Source: JABDJX01 sp039942715 (lineage in GTDB: Bacteria > Pseudomonadota > Alphaproteobacteria > Rhodobacterales > Rhodobacteraceae). From it: a stretch of 64,000 nt of DNA. The notes beneath the pieces are model-generated. The model was not told where the DNA came from. It made no database searches and saw only the letters and a program-made list of their open reading frames with translations. The position numbers were made by a program, and so were the translations under genes. This document shows positions 1-8,504 of this stretch, one piece after another; position 1 is the first letter of the stretch; the number at the start of each line of letters is the position of its first letter. The stretch is from assembly GCA_039942715.1 (NCBI GenBank), contig JBDVBY010000001.1:124001-188000 (forward strand). Direction: 5' to 3'.

Positions 1-267
1 CTCAATCTCGCGCGCGCTGCGACCAATGACAACGCTGCCCAAAACGGACGCGGCCGCCTGACCCAAAGCGCAGGCTTTCACATCCTGTCCAAACCCGGCG
101 ATCACACCGTCTTCAACCGCAACGTCCACCGTCACAGTAGAACCGCACAACGGCGAACGCTTTTTCACAGACGCATCCGCGTGGTCAAGTCGATCCGTCA
201 AAGGGATGTCCGCCGCAAGCTCAAGGATCTTGCCGGAATAAAGCTTTATCAAGTCAGTGTCGGCCAT
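1..267 (-). CDS. Iron-sulfur cluster assembly scaffold protein (NifU/IscU-like), 3' part missing
   Basis: The 89 visible residues begin MADTDLIKLYSGKILELAAD and run off the left edge of the window. Two cysteines sit in the pattern of the IscU/NifU N-terminal scaffold family: Cys41 in SPLCGS and Cys66 in KACALGQAAA. These would hold a nascent Fe-S cluster before transfer to apoproteins; the third family cysteine would lie beyond the edge. The gene is shorter than its ORF-free surroundings would allow, and the ATG at 265-267 is the only good start. It is divergent from hisI, 66 bp away. The family call is sound from the motifs; which assembly pathway it serves cannot be told from this fragment. 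Confidence 0.8.
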   Translation of the reverse strand, partial: MADTDLIKLYSGKILELAADIPLTDRLDHADASVKKRSPLCGSTVTVDVAVEDGVIAGFGQDVKACALGQAAASVLGSVVIGRSAREIE

Positions 268-333
268 GTCTTTCCTTTGGCGGCTTACGCTTCTATCTAG
301 GGCACTGCTTTGGTTTTGAAAAGGATACAGCCC

Positions 334-696
334 ATGGCCTTTGATCCGGCGACGCTAAAATACGATGAAAACGGCCTGATCCCGGCGATTGCCCAAGACG
401 AGGCAACGGGCGAAGTGCTGATGATGGCGTGGATGAACGCGCAATCGATCACCCGCACCATGGCCACCAAACGCGTCACTTACTGGTCGCGCTCGCGTCA
501 GGCGTTCTGGGCCAAAGGCGAAACATCGGGCAATATCCAAACGCTGGTCGATCTGCGGGTCGACTGCGACCGCGATTGTCTGCTTCTGATCGTGCGCCAA
601 AAAGGCCCGGCCTGTCATACGGATCGACGCAGCTGCTTTTACACATCCGTTCAAAAAGGCGCGGAAGTCGAGCTTATGAAGCCCATGGCATCCTAA
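334..696 (+). CDS. hisI: Phosphoribosyl-AMP cyclohydrolase
   Basis: This 120-residue protein opens the adenine ring of phosphoribosyl-AMP, the third step of histidine synthesis, in the cytoplasm. The family's metal-binding features are visible: the Asp/Cys cluster VDCDRDC and the C-terminal CHTDRRSCF, with WSRSRQAFWAKGETSG in between. Length is that of a stand-alone HisI; no HisE pyrophosphohydrolase domain is fused to it. I chose the ATG at 334 (MAFDPATLKY) over an upstream in-frame codon at 310 because the family begins here and the extra eight residues are not conserved in character. It is a single gene here, away from other his genes. Confidence 0.95.
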   Translation: MAFDPATLKYDENGLIPAIAQDEATGEVLMMAWMNAQSITRTMATKRVTYWSRSRQAFWAKGETSGNIQTLVDLRVDCDRDCLLLIVRQKGPACHTDRRSCFYTSVQKGAEVELMKPMAS

Positions 697-699
697 GAT

Positions 700-747
700 T
701 TCTTCTGTCCAAAAATACCTCGGGGAGCGCGAGGGGCAGCGCCCCTC
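700..747. repeat. Extragenic hairpin between convergent genes
   Basis: Between the ends of hisI and gluQ lies a perfect 7-bp inverted repeat, GAGGGGC (731-737), loop AGC, GCCCCTC (741-747), preceded by an AT-rich TCCAAAAATACCTCGGGG stretch. It is placed to end transcription from either side, although there is no T-run. From memory, similar 'ccaaaaatacc...gggg..agc..cccc' spacers occur repeatedly in roseobacter genomes; I could not check this. Confidence 0.5.
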
Positions 748-783
748 GTCACCGCGGCGACGTAGTCGGCGCAATTGAAGTCT

Positions 784-1689
784 TTAGAGTCCCACCATGG
801 CCCGAATGTCCGCAGGTGAAGCACCGTCATCGCGATAAGTCGCAATGCTGCGCGCATCATCACGTTTAGCAAGTCGTTTACCGCTTTCATCCCGGATCAG
901 CGCGTGGTGGTGATAGGTTGGAGACGCCAAACCCAACAGCCGTTGTAACACCACATGGATTTTGGTCGCCTCAAACAGGTCTTCGCCCCGTACCACATCG
1001 GTGATCTTTTGTGCTGCGTCATCTAGAACGACGGACAGATGATAGGATGTCCCCATGTCGCGGCGCGCGAGAACCACGTCGCCAATGTCCTGCTGCATCG
1101 ACTCGGACGTGAATTCGATCAGACCGCTTTCACCCTTAGGGCCAGAACCTTGCTCCGTAAAAGAGCCAAGCCACTGCCAACCGGCCTCTGCACGAGCAAT
1201 GCGATGATGAAACACACGCTCAGCGGCCATCGACATATCCAGGCGCAGTGCGGTGTCCGTCGGCACGGGCCAGTCGCCACATCCGGTCTTATTGGCACTG
1301 GTATTACAGGTGCCGGGATAGATAATGCCATCTGGTCCATAAACAGCTGGTCCGTCCTGAGGAGCCGAAGCCGCTTCCAGTACATCGCGCCGATTACACG
1401 TGCAGGCAAACAGTATGTGCTCGTCCCAAAGTGTCTTCAGCGCTCTTGCATAGACCTCCATCCGCTCGGACTGGCGCATCACTGCCGTTTCCCAGCTTAA
1501 GCCTAACCACGCCAGATCATCGTAAATCTGCTCTTCCCATTCGGGCCGTGCGCGAGATTGGTCAATGTCTTCAATGCGTAAAAGGAATTCACCACCGGCT
1601 GCCAGTGCCATGTCATGGGCGAGGATCGCCGAGTAAGCATGCCCCAAATGCAAAGGCCCGGTGGGCGAAGGGGCAAAGCGGGTCCGCAT
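784..1689 (-). CDS. gluQ: Glutamyl-Q tRNA(Asp) synthetase
   Basis: A 301-residue, truncated relative of glutamyl-tRNA synthetase that keeps only the catalytic core. Enzymes of this family activate glutamate and attach it to queuosine at position 34 of tRNA(Asp). The class I signature HLGH is at residues 14-17 and the KMSKS equivalent appears as KRLAKR near residue 275. The zinc-site cysteines typical of the family are present (Cys96 and Cys98 in FACTCNR, later PGTC and GCGDW). There is no anticodon-binding domain, and the length fits GluQ rather than the ~470-residue GltX. Its ATG lies 3 bp after the stop of the methyltransferase gene, so it is the last gene of a trmFO-methyltransferase-gluQ run. 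Confidence 0.93.
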   Translation of the reverse strand: MRTRFAPSPTGPLHLGHAYSAILAHDMALAAGGEFLLRIEDIDQSRARPEWEEQIYDDLAWLGLSWETAVMRQSERMEVYARALKTLWDEHILFACTCNRRDVLEAASAPQDGPAVYGPDGIIYPGTCNTSANKTGCGDWPVPTDTALRLDMSMAAERVFHHRIARAEAGWQWLGSFTEQGSGPKGESGLIEFTSESMQQDIGDVVLARRDMGTSYHLSVVLDDAAQKITDVVRGEDLFEATKIHVVLQRLLGLASPTYHHHALIRDESGKRLAKRDDARSIATYRDDGASPADIRAMVGL

Positions 1690-1692
1690 CGC

Positions 1693-2196
1693 TTAATGCC
1701 GTTTGAAAACGAAAACAGTGGCGTTCTCACCATCCCGGTGCGGGCCGTCGGCCTCAAACACCTGCTCCAGACTTGGATCAAGCACGGCGATGTCGAGCCG
1801 TTCATAGTAAGCGCGTGTGTTCAAGGTGGTCTCATCCAAGCTGAGCGCAAGAAACCCACCGGGTGCCAGAACCTCAAGCAAATCGTCCAGCGTTTCAGGT
1901 CCTGCAACGCCATCGCGCAGCACATCACAGGCGACAATCACCTGATAGTCGCCGCGCTTCACATGACCCGTTCCATCATCGCCGCGCCAGACCTGACGAT
2001 AAGCGCCGCTTGCCTGTGCTGCGTCCACGTTGTCTTGTTCAAGGTCGGTGCCATCAACCACATCAAATCCGACGGCCTTAAGCGCCATGCCCGAAAGCCC
2101 GGTGCCACAGCCGAAATCGAGCACTGGTTTTTCCACATTCGCGCCCGCTTGGCGCAGCGCGATGGCGATGCGGGCAGGGGTTGCGTAGTCGCTCAT
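1693..2196 (-). CDS. Class I SAM-dependent methyltransferase
   Basis: A 167-residue cytoplasmic protein with a Rossmann-fold methyltransferase core. Motif I, VLDFGCGTGLSG, lies near residues 25-36, followed by an acidic end of strand 2 (DGTDLEQ), YQVIVACDVLRDG as motif post-I/II, and LAPGGFLALSLD as motif III. The substrate is not apparent. It is in the size range of small TPR-less methyltransferases. The start is the ATG at 2194-2196, which overlaps the trmFO stop in an ATGA arrangement, indicating translational coupling; an upstream in-frame extension of 15 residues would lie inside trmFO and is rejected. Confidence 0.85.
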   Translation of the reverse strand: MSDYATPARIAIALRQAGANVEKPVLDFGCGTGLSGMALKAVGFDVVDGTDLEQDNVDAAQASGAYRQVWRGDDGTGHVKRGDYQVIVACDVLRDGVAGPETLDDLLEVLAPGGFLALSLDETTLNTRAYYERLDIAVLDPSLEQVFEADGPHRDGENATVFVFKRH

Positions 2197-3551
2197 TCGG
2201 CGGCCTTTGCGGCAGGGCTTGCGGCCAGCCACGCTGTCCAATCCAGCTTGGCACGATCAGTGTAGGCCTTGTAACGATCGCGCCGACCACGCCGTCCGCC
2301 TTTTGCGTCGACAGGAGGAAATAGACCAAAGTTCACGTTCATCGGCTGGAACGTCTTGGCCTCGGCCCCGCCGGTGATGTGCGTGACAAGCGCGCCAATT
2401 GCTGTCGTTTCGGGCACCGCGGCAAGTGGCGCGCCATGTGCTTCCGCACTTGCAAGTCGCCCGGCCAAAAGCCCCATAGACGCGCTTTCGACATAGCCTT
2501 CGACTCCCGTGATCTGGCCTGCAAAGCGGATGTTAGGACGCGATTTAAGACGCATCTGGTCATCTAGCAGAATGGGGGAATTCAAAAACGTGTTGCGATG
2601 GATGCCACCCAAACGGGCAAAACTCGCATCGTGCAGACCGGGGATCATGCGAAACACGTCTGCTTGTGCGCCGTACTTCATCTTGGTCTGAAACCCGACG
2701 ATATTGTAAAGCGTACCCAGCTTGTTATCGCGGCGCAGCTGCACAACGGCGTAAGGTTTGTTCTCTGGATCATGCGGATTGGTCAGCCCGACAGGCTTCA
2801 TCGGTCCAAAGCGCAACGTCTCGCGTCCACGCTCGGCCATCACCTCAATCGGCAAGCAGCCATCAAAGTACTTTGCCGTTTCGCCTTCGTGAAATTCGGT
2901 TTTGTCTGACGCGTTCAGCGCGTCGATAAACGCCTCGTACTGATCTTTGTTCATCGGGCAGTTGATATAGGCGGTGCGCTCTTCTTCTGTCTCGCCTTTG
3001 TCATAGCGGGATTGCTCCCAAGCCACTGACATATCGATGCTTTCAGTGTAGACAATCGGGGCGATGGCATCAAAAAATGCCAAGGCTTCTGCGCCGGTTT
3101 CGTGCGCAATCGCGGCGGCCAGCGACCCAGATGTCAACGGGCCAGTTGCGATAATCCAGTTGCCGTCGTCGGGCAGGGCGGCGATCTCGCCTTCCAAGAC
3201 GCTCACGTTTGGATGGGCTTTCAGCCGCGCCGTGATGGCTTCGGCAAAGGCCTCGCGATCCACCGCCAAAGCGCCGCCTGCGGGCAAACGGTGTGCATCG
3301 GCCATTTCCATGATCAGGCTTCCAGCGGCGCGCATTTCCCAATGCAGCAGGCCAACGGCGTTTTGCTCGTCATCATCCGAGCGGAACGAGTTTGAACACA
3401 CCATTTCGGCCAGATTGCCGGTTTTATGCGCGAAAGTTTCGACCTGTGGGCGCATCTCGTGAATGCGCACCTGCAATCCGGCCTCTGCCGCTTGCCATGC
3501 CGCTTCCGAGCCTGCGAGCCCACCGCCAATAATGTTGAGGTTTTGTGCCAT
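2193..3551 (-). CDS. trmFO: Folate-dependent tRNA (uracil-54-C5)-methyltransferase
   Basis: This 452-residue flavoprotein makes ribothymidine-54 in the T-loop of tRNA, using methylene-tetrahydrofolate as carbon donor and FADH2 as reductant. The N-terminal dinucleotide fold is clear (LNIIGGGLAGSEAAW), followed by the family blocks EMVCSNSFRSDD, SIDMSVAWEQSRYDKG and AYINCPMNKDQYEAF, and the C-terminal FAGQITGVEGYVESA block. Length is usual for TrmFO. It is the first gene of a three-gene run with a methyltransferase and gluQ, so two tRNA-modification genes travel together. Confidence 0.95.
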   Translation of the reverse strand: MAQNLNIIGGGLAGSEAAWQAAEAGLQVRIHEMRPQVETFAHKTGNLAEMVCSNSFRSDDDEQNAVGLLHWEMRAAGSLIMEMADAHRLPAGGALAVDREAFAEAITARLKAHPNVSVLEGEIAALPDDGNWIIATGPLTSGSLAAAIAHETGAEALAFFDAIAPIVYTESIDMSVAWEQSRYDKGETEEERTAYINCPMNKDQYEAFIDALNASDKTEFHEGETAKYFDGCLPIEVMAERGRETLRFGPMKPVGLTNPHDPENKPYAVVQLRRDNKLGTLYNIVGFQTKMKYGAQADVFRMIPGLHDASFARLGGIHRNTFLNSPILLDDQMRLKSRPNIRFAGQITGVEGYVESASMGLLAGRLASAEAHGAPLAAVPETTAIGALVTHITGGAEAKTFQPMNVNFGLFPPVDAKGGRRGRRDRYKAYTDRAKLDWTAWLAASPAAKAAE

Positions 3552-3592
3552 GGGGCGGATTTAGCCCGGCAGCGCGCCTTTGAAAAGGTCGA

Positions 3593-4102
3593 TCAAACGG
3601 AACGCGCGAGATTAAAGTCTTCGCGGTAAGCGCCATCGTCATTCGGCTCGTCGGCTTTTTTCGCATCCGGTGTATAGGTAACGACCTCAACGCGGTGGTG
3701 TGTTTCGGTTTCAGCCTGCTCGATTGCGTCTGCTTTTTCGCCATTCGAGGCACTCATTATCAACCCGCCGATCAATGCAAGGTCGCGCCAGAATGCGCTA
3801 ACGTCGCCGCCTGCAAAAAGGCTGATGTAGGCGGGCCAGAACACGATCAGTGCCAGGATCAAAGCGGCGGGTTTGCGAAAGTAGCCCACAAGGATCATGA
3901 CACATAGGACAAGCACTAAAGCTCGCATGATCAAAAGGGCTATGTTTTCAGGAAGGAATGGAGTTGCCAAAAGCTTGATGTCAGCGCCTTCGATCAAGCC
4001 CAAAGACAGCGCAACAAAGAACGACACGACCAATAAACGCGTGATCGTTGACGCTTCGATCAGGTCTCGCGATTTCGCCGCAGCTTTCTTCGTTTCTAAC
4101 AT
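3593..4102 (-). CDS. DoxX-like inner-membrane protein
   Basis: A 169-residue protein with about four predicted hydrophobic segments between residues 20 and 120 (TRLLVVSFFVALSLGLIEG, ALLIMRALVLVLCVMILVGYF, AALILALIVFWPAYISLFAG and LALIGGLIM). The phrase FWRDLALIGGLIM is typical of the last helix of DoxX/DoxX-like proteins. The C-terminal 45 residues are charged and probably cytoplasmic. No enzymatic residues are visible. The gene lies 41 bp upstream of trmFO on the same strand. The family assignment is tentative. Confidence 0.65.
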   Translation of the reverse strand: MLETKKAAAKSRDLIEASTITRLLVVSFFVALSLGLIEGADIKLLATPFLPENIALLIMRALVLVLCVMILVGYFRKPAALILALIVFWPAYISLFAGGDVSAFWRDLALIGGLIMSASNGEKADAIEQAETETHHRVEVVTYTPDAKKADEPNDDGAYREDFNLARSV

Positions 4103-4278
4103 CGTGTCCCAACGCCCAACAAAATAGAATTTTTTATACGAATTGTAGTGAAGTTATTAACGGAACTGGGCGTTTGTCTGACGCAAAAGGTGCAATTGTT
4201 GTGCTGCTTTTGGACATAACTGTGGCGGCGCTTTCAATCGAAAGCACCGCCTTTGGTTCAAAGTTTAAGGATCAGCTC

Positions 4279-5037
4279 TTAAAATATATCGCGGCGCAAC
4301 AGCGGCGCCACCGGATCGGGCGTGCGGAACAGGCGTGTGTCGGTGTCTGCGCCACCAACGCCGCCAAGCGAGAGCGAAATGCCAACACCAAGGCGCATCT
4401 CTCCATCTGCATCATCGCGCCCGGTAAGGCCAGAGTAAGCGACGCTCGCGTAAGCTCCCCAAGGCGAGCCTTGCACACTGTATTCTGCCTTTAGCGATAC
4501 ATCATAGGAAGTTGCGCGAAAGGCGGCTTCGTCGAAGTCAGCCAGATCGATGGCTCCTTCTACAGTCCAGCTTGGGCTAAACTCGTGCGCTACGCCCACA
4601 CCGGCAAAGATGAAGTCCAGACCACTTTCGTCCGCATAGCCAAAGCCGCCCCGCACTTCAGCGATGGTGCCTTCGCCCATAGCCAACATACCCTCGGCTC
4701 CGACGGTGCCCCACAACATCGAGCGTCCGTCAACATCGCTAAGCGTTGCGAAAAGTCCGTATTTCTGACCTTTCACCGGCGACATATACACATGCGCGCC
4801 GACCGTGCCGATACCGCCACCCACGGTATCGGCAAAGCTCAGGTCGCCCTGAAAGCCATGAACAGATGTCACCGCAACATCTACCACGGCCGCAGCCCCT
4901 TCCAACTGATATTCACCAGCTTCATCCTCGGTTGCCCCGAGGCTGAAAGTGGCCCCAGTGATCCCAAGCGAGCCTTGTGCCAACGCTGGACCAGAAACAC
5001 TTGTTAACAATACCAACAAAAGCGTCCGCATAATCAA
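4279..5037 (-). CDS. Secreted beta-barrel-like outer-membrane protein, function unknown
   Basis: A 252-residue protein with a signal peptide (MIMRTLLLVLLTSVSGPALA, cleavage after ALA). The mature part is built of short alternating strands rich in Gly, Ala and aromatic residues (e.g. EVRGGFGYADESGLDFIFAGVGVAHEF and EMRLGVGISLSLGG), the look of a small outer-membrane beta-barrel; about ten strands can be guessed. The last 25 residues (DTDTRLFRTPDPVAPLLRRDIF) break this pattern. ATG at 5031 is an equally good start. Its neighbours on the right are surface-polysaccharide genes, but it is separated from them by 174 bp and direction. Confidence 0.7.
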   Translation of the reverse strand: MIMRTLLLVLLTSVSGPALAQGSLGITGATFSLGATEDEAGEYQLEGAAAVVDVAVTSVHGFQGDLSFADTVGGGIGTVGAHVYMSPVKGQKYGLFATLSDVDGRSMLWGTVGAEGMLAMGEGTIAEVRGGFGYADESGLDFIFAGVGVAHEFSPSWTVEGAIDLADFDEAAFRATSYDVSLKAEYSVQGSPWGAYASVAYSGLTGRDDADGEMRLGVGISLSLGGVGGADTDTRLFRTPDPVAPLLRRDIF

Positions 5038-5103
5038 TTCCCTCTCAGATCACATGGCCCCCACCAGTCCAATATTTGTGACAGATTTGAATGATTATCA
5101 AAA

Positions 5104-5128
5104 GGTTAATGTTATTAATTGGTTAATG
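5104..5128. repeat. Direct repeat GGTTAATG in AT-rich upstream region
   Basis: Two exact copies of GGTTAATG (5104-5111 and 5121-5128), 17 bp apart, lie in the AT-rich 174-bp gap upstream of the barrel-like gene. They may be a regulator half-site pair, or chance in an AT-rich promoter; no known consensus fits. Confidence 0.3.
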
Positions 5129-5211
5129 GATTATCTTAATCTTTATTGATCGCTGTGTAAGTCGTTGAAACCTTTGCAGATCGCGGAGCCAAGGCGGTTC
5201 AAATGCGCGCT

Positions 5212-5628
5212 TTAGGCGGTCGTTCCATAAAGTTTCACGTCCCCAAACGCCGAACCACAGGTATCATCAAGGTCGCGCTTTACCGCGGCACGTTTGTCGT
5301 TCAGGCGATATACATTTCGGGCGGCTTCGATGAACTCGGGCCCAAAATCCTGAACGCGCTCAAAGTCGCGCAGCTGATCTTCAACCATCCAAAGCGCTGT
5401 GTTTACCTTTGTCAGATCTTCTAAAGCCTGCGCGATCACCGGATCCTGCGCCATTGGATGCGCTTTTAAGCAGCTTTGATAGGCCGTTTCTTGCATCTGG
5501 ACCGCTGCCAATGCGTCCGTATTGCTGAGACGGGCAAGTTTAATTTGCAAAATCGACAAGCGATCAATGAAGTCGCCCAGACTGAGCGGGACTTGAATGA
5601 CTTTGCTGTTGTTGGATGTCACGTTCAT
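5212..5628 (-). CDS. DUF6165-family small protein
   Basis: A 138-residue soluble protein. After a short lead, VPLSLGDFIDRLSILQIKLARL is the hallmark of the DUF6165 family, which is mostly helical; members are often found beside glycan or glycosyltransferase genes, but no function is established that I know of. I start it at the ATG 5626-5628 (MNVTSNNSKV); the reading frame stays open for another 98 codons upstream, but that stretch is the shadow of yjbH. It is divergent from the yjbH exopolysaccharide gene with only about 44 bp between the two starts, so the two promoters must overlap or intrude into coding sequence. Confidence 0.75.
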   Translation of the reverse strand: MNVTSNNSKVIQVPLSLGDFIDRLSILQIKLARLSNTDALAAVQMQETAYQSCLKAHPMAQDPVIAQALEDLTKVNTALWMVEDQLRDFERVQDFGPEFIEAARNVYRLNDKRAAVKRDLDDTCGSAFGDVKLYGTTA

Positions 5629-5672
5629 GGCTACAACATATACGGGCCATACGGGTGAAGGACCACAGCATT

Positions 5673-7655
5673 TTGATACGTTTGGCACTTGTTCTTGCAT
5701 TGTTGGTCTGCGCGAACGCAGGGATTGCTGACGTGACGCGTACAGGGATATCGGGTCTTGCCGGTGCGCCAACCGCCTTACAACCCCCTGATGCACAAAC
5801 GCGGTTGCGGTTTGGTGGGCAAAAAGACGTTGATACTGTCGCGATTGGCTTTCAGGCCTTGCCGCGCTTAGAGACGGCGATTTTCTTTTCTGACACAGAG
5901 AGCGTCGGTAGCCAGACCGCACTTAGTTTCAAATGGCAGATTCTTGAAGAAAGCGGCAGACGACCGGCGCTAAGCCTTGGGGTGAACAACCTATTTCGCA
6001 ATGGCACGGAAAGTGCGGAATACATCGTTGCAAGCAAACGCTTTGGCAAATTTGACGCCTCGCTTGGTTTGGGTTGGGGGCGGTTCGGTGATTACGCCAG
6101 CCCAGCTGCGATGTTTGCGGATCGCCCGGAAATGCCAAATGAGGCATTTGCGGTGTCGCACCTGTTCAAAGGGTCGCCTTCGGTGTTTGGCGGGCTTGGG
6201 TGGCAATCGCCAGTGGAAGGACTGCGGTTTTCGCTTGAGGCCAATCCAGATGGGTTTTCCAGCGCGCCTGTGGCGACATTCGGTGTGAGTTACCGCGTTG
6301 CCGATGCGTTCATTCTGTCCTCTTTTGCCAGTGACGATGGTGACGTCGGATTTGGGGTGACCTTTTCGGCCAACCCAAAGCGTCCGCTCTTTCCGCCCAA
6401 TCTGGGTAATGCGCCCCCTATTGCCGAGCCGCGCAGCGATGTAGGGCGTGATGGGGTGTGGGCCAGCAGTGAACAGACGCGCGATCAGTTGACAGGTGTG
6501 CTGGCCGAAAGACTGGCCGAGCAGTCCATTTGGCTCAAAAACGCAACGATTGGCGCACGCGAGATCGCGGTGTCCGTCAGGGCTGGGGACAATGCAACAG
6601 TGCCGAAACTGGTGGGCCGCACAGCACGGGTTTTGTCAGGGATTGCGCCGGACTCGGTAGATAATTTTGTCATAACGGTGGTGCTCGGACCGTTTGAAAC
6701 GCTTAGCTACACGGTGCAGCGCGATGCGTTTGTCGCCATGATCAACAAGCCCGGAGGGGCCGCCGAAAGCTGGGTCGCGGTGGGCGCAGAGGGCGAGAGC
6801 CGCGAAGAATTGGCCAGTGCATTTAGCCCCGTTTCGAATGAAAAGCTGTCGTGGTCCATCGCCCCGGTTGCCGCAATCAACATCGTGTCTGGAGGTGATT
6901 TTGAGGCGATCCTCGCGGTTGTCGGATCAGCGCGCTATCAGGTCACGGATACCTTTTACGTCGGTTCGTCTTTGTCTTACCGCATTGGTGCGTCCGACCC
7001 GATAGCCCCACCAGCCGTGCCAACTGCGCGCAGTGACGGCTCGGCTTTTGATCGTACCGAACTCTCGCTTGATCGGCTTTATGGTACGGTATTCAAACGC
7101 TTGTCGCCGCAGGTTTATGGCCGTCTCAGCTTTGGTCTGTTCGAGCGGGAATACGGTGGCGTGAGTGCTGAGACCTTATGGGCGCCGGATGGCAAAGCGT
7201 GGGCCTTGGGCCTTGAGGTGACAGCAGCGCACAAGCGCGACTATGACGATCCGTTTGGATTTCAGGATTTCGACGCAGTGACGAGTTTTGGTTCACTCTA
7301 TTGGGAAACTGGGGTGCGCGGAATTTCAGCGCAGTTGGATGTCGGCAAGTACCTGTCGGGTGACTACGGTGCCACGCTGTCGATGTCGCGCAGTTTTGCG
7401 AACGGATGGGAGGTGTCGGCCTCGACCACAGTGTCTGAAGACAACCGCGATACGCCTGCTGAAGTCGCAGTGAGCGTGTCTATTCCGCTTAGCGCACTGT
7501 CGCCGATCAAGACAAAGGCAGCGCGCAGCTTTAGCCTTGGGGGCACGCAAAGCGATGCGGGCGCGCGGGTCGACACACCTGACGGGCTATACCGCATTGT
7601 GCGCGATGTTGCGTCGCAGCGGACCTATGATGCGTGGCAGGAGTTCCGGCAATGA
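5673..7655 (+). CDS. yjbH: YjbH-domain exopolysaccharide outer-membrane protein
   Basis: About 660 residues with a signal peptide (IRLALVLALLVCANAGIADV) and the YjbH fold: long runs of beta strands from GISGLAGAPTALQPPDAQTR onward, consistent with one or two outer-membrane barrels, as in YjbH/GfcD. The family takes part in exopolysaccharide or group 4 capsule export. I place the start at the TTG 5673-5675 because AGGA (5659-5662) lies 10 bp upstream; GTG 5655 and ATG 5616 are also in frame, but the latter would overlap the divergent DUF6165 gene. The stop overlaps the next gene (ATGA), so yjbH and yjbF are translationally coupled. Confidence 0.85.
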   Translation: MIRLALVLALLVCANAGIADVTRTGISGLAGAPTALQPPDAQTRLRFGGQKDVDTVAIGFQALPRLETAIFFSDTESVGSQTALSFKWQILEESGRRPALSLGVNNLFRNGTESAEYIVASKRFGKFDASLGLGWGRFGDYASPAAMFADRPEMPNEAFAVSHLFKGSPSVFGGLGWQSPVEGLRFSLEANPDGFSSAPVATFGVSYRVADAFILSSFASDDGDVGFGVTFSANPKRPLFPPNLGNAPPIAEPRSDVGRDGVWASSEQTRDQLTGVLAERLAEQSIWLKNATIGAREIAVSVRAGDNATVPKLVGRTARVLSGIAPDSVDNFVITVVLGPFETLSYTVQRDAFVAMINKPGGAAESWVAVGAEGESREELASAFSPVSNEKLSWSIAPVAAINIVSGGDFEAILAVVGSARYQVTDTFYVGSSLSYRIGASDPIAPPAVPTARSDGSAFDRTELSLDRLYGTVFKRLSPQVYGRLSFGLFEREYGGVSAETLWAPDGKAWALGLEVTAAHKRDYDDPFGFQDFDAVTSFGSLYWETGVRGISAQLDVGKYLSGDYGATLSMSRSFANGWEVSASTTVSEDNRDTPAEVAVSVSIPLSALSPIKTKAARSFSLGGTQSDAGARVDTPDGLYRIVRDVASQRTYDAWQEFRQ

Positions 7656-8332
7656 CTTGGGCGCGTACAGTTTTAATGAGCAGTGCGTTGGTCGGCATAT
7701 TGGCGGCCTGTTCATCGAACGGACCAAGCCCGGTTGCGGGCATGATGATTGATCAAATCAGAGGCGAGGGGGCGCAGGCTCCTTCAAAGCCCAGTCCGAA
7801 GCTCACCCGCGCGGCCGTTAAGGCCACTGGGGCAGCAATGACGCGGTTCCGCAGTGATGCGCTTGAAATTACGTCGATCGCTGTTGCTGTGCGCAAGAAC
7901 GGCTCGCAAATCACCTATGCAGCACCGGGCCAGCGGCGTCTGGTGATGTTGGGCGGGTTGATCCAAAGCGCACGAGGGTATGGGTTTGATCTGGAACCGA
8001 TCGCGGTTCAGACCATTGATCCGGTTGCCTATCCCCGCCCGCCAAAGCTTTGGGGGCGGTCGTTTAAGCGCACCTATGCGCTGGCCGGGCGCGGTCCCGA
8101 AGGCGCACAAACAACGTTCACGTGTACGCCGTTCATCAAAGGCAATCATACGGTGCGCATTCTGGGCAAAAATATCGCAACTCAGCGTATTAACGTTTCA
8201 TGCGAAAGCGATGATTTGGCCTTTGTAAACGTTCATTTTGTCGACCCAAGCGGGGGCATCTGGCAATCGCGCCAGTGGACAGGTCAAGATCTTGGCCACC
8301 TAGAGTTCGATGTTCTTGAACCTTTTCAATAG
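7652..8332 (+). CDS. yjbF: YjbF/GfcB-family outer-membrane lipoprotein
   Basis: A 226-residue lipoprotein: signal peptide MTWARTVLMSSALVGILAACSS with a lipobox LAAC, so Cys becomes the acylated N-terminus. The mature part has the features of the YjbF/GfcB group 4 capsule lipoprotein family (RFRSDALEITSIAVAVRKNG, then TYAAPGQRRLVMLGGLIQSARGYG, near the N-terminus; WGRSFKRTYALAGRG in the middle). It presumably works with the YjbH barrel at the outer membrane. The start is the ATG overlapping the yjbH stop; an upstream in-frame start at 7634 would remove the lipoprotein signal from the N-terminus. A separate YjbG/GfcC gene is not present in this window. Confidence 0.85.
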   Translation: MTWARTVLMSSALVGILAACSSNGPSPVAGMMIDQIRGEGAQAPSKPSPKLTRAAVKATGAAMTRFRSDALEITSIAVAVRKNGSQITYAAPGQRRLVMLGGLIQSARGYGFDLEPIAVQTIDPVAYPRPPKLWGRSFKRTYALAGRGPEGAQTTFTCTPFIKGNHTVRILGKNIATQRINVSCESDDLAFVNVHFVDPSGGIWQSRQWTGQDLGHLEFDVLEPFQ

Positions 8333-8504
8333 GTTGAAGTTGGTGAAAAGTGTGCGCCTGCGATGGGCAAGGTCGCACGCACAGCCCTTGTTGCGCTCAA
8401 AACACACAAAAGACTTTCGCCCATTGCGCCTTGCTGCTGGAAGCCCAATTTGGTTAACAATTGACGTACGGGGACTTTAAGAAAAATAATCCGGAGCAGA
8501 ACGA

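Noticed and set aside
5085..5155. Several TTAA words as CtrA-type sites (TTAA-N7-TTAA)
   Set aside because: None of the pairs has the 7-bp spacing; the region is simply AT-rich.
5616..5672. N-terminal extension of YjbH from the ATG at 5616
   Set aside because: It would overlap the divergent DUF6165 start and put charged residues before the signal peptide; a better RBS lies before the TTG at 5673.
5629..5922. 98-codon upstream extension of the DUF6165 frame
   Set aside because: It runs antisense to yjbH, has no family similarity and no RBS.
8461..8490. Promoter-like TTGACG and AATAAT with 18-bp spacing before the small secreted protein gene
   Set aside because: Transcription would begin at about 8497, after the ribosome-binding site GGAG, so it cannot drive this gene in the normal way.
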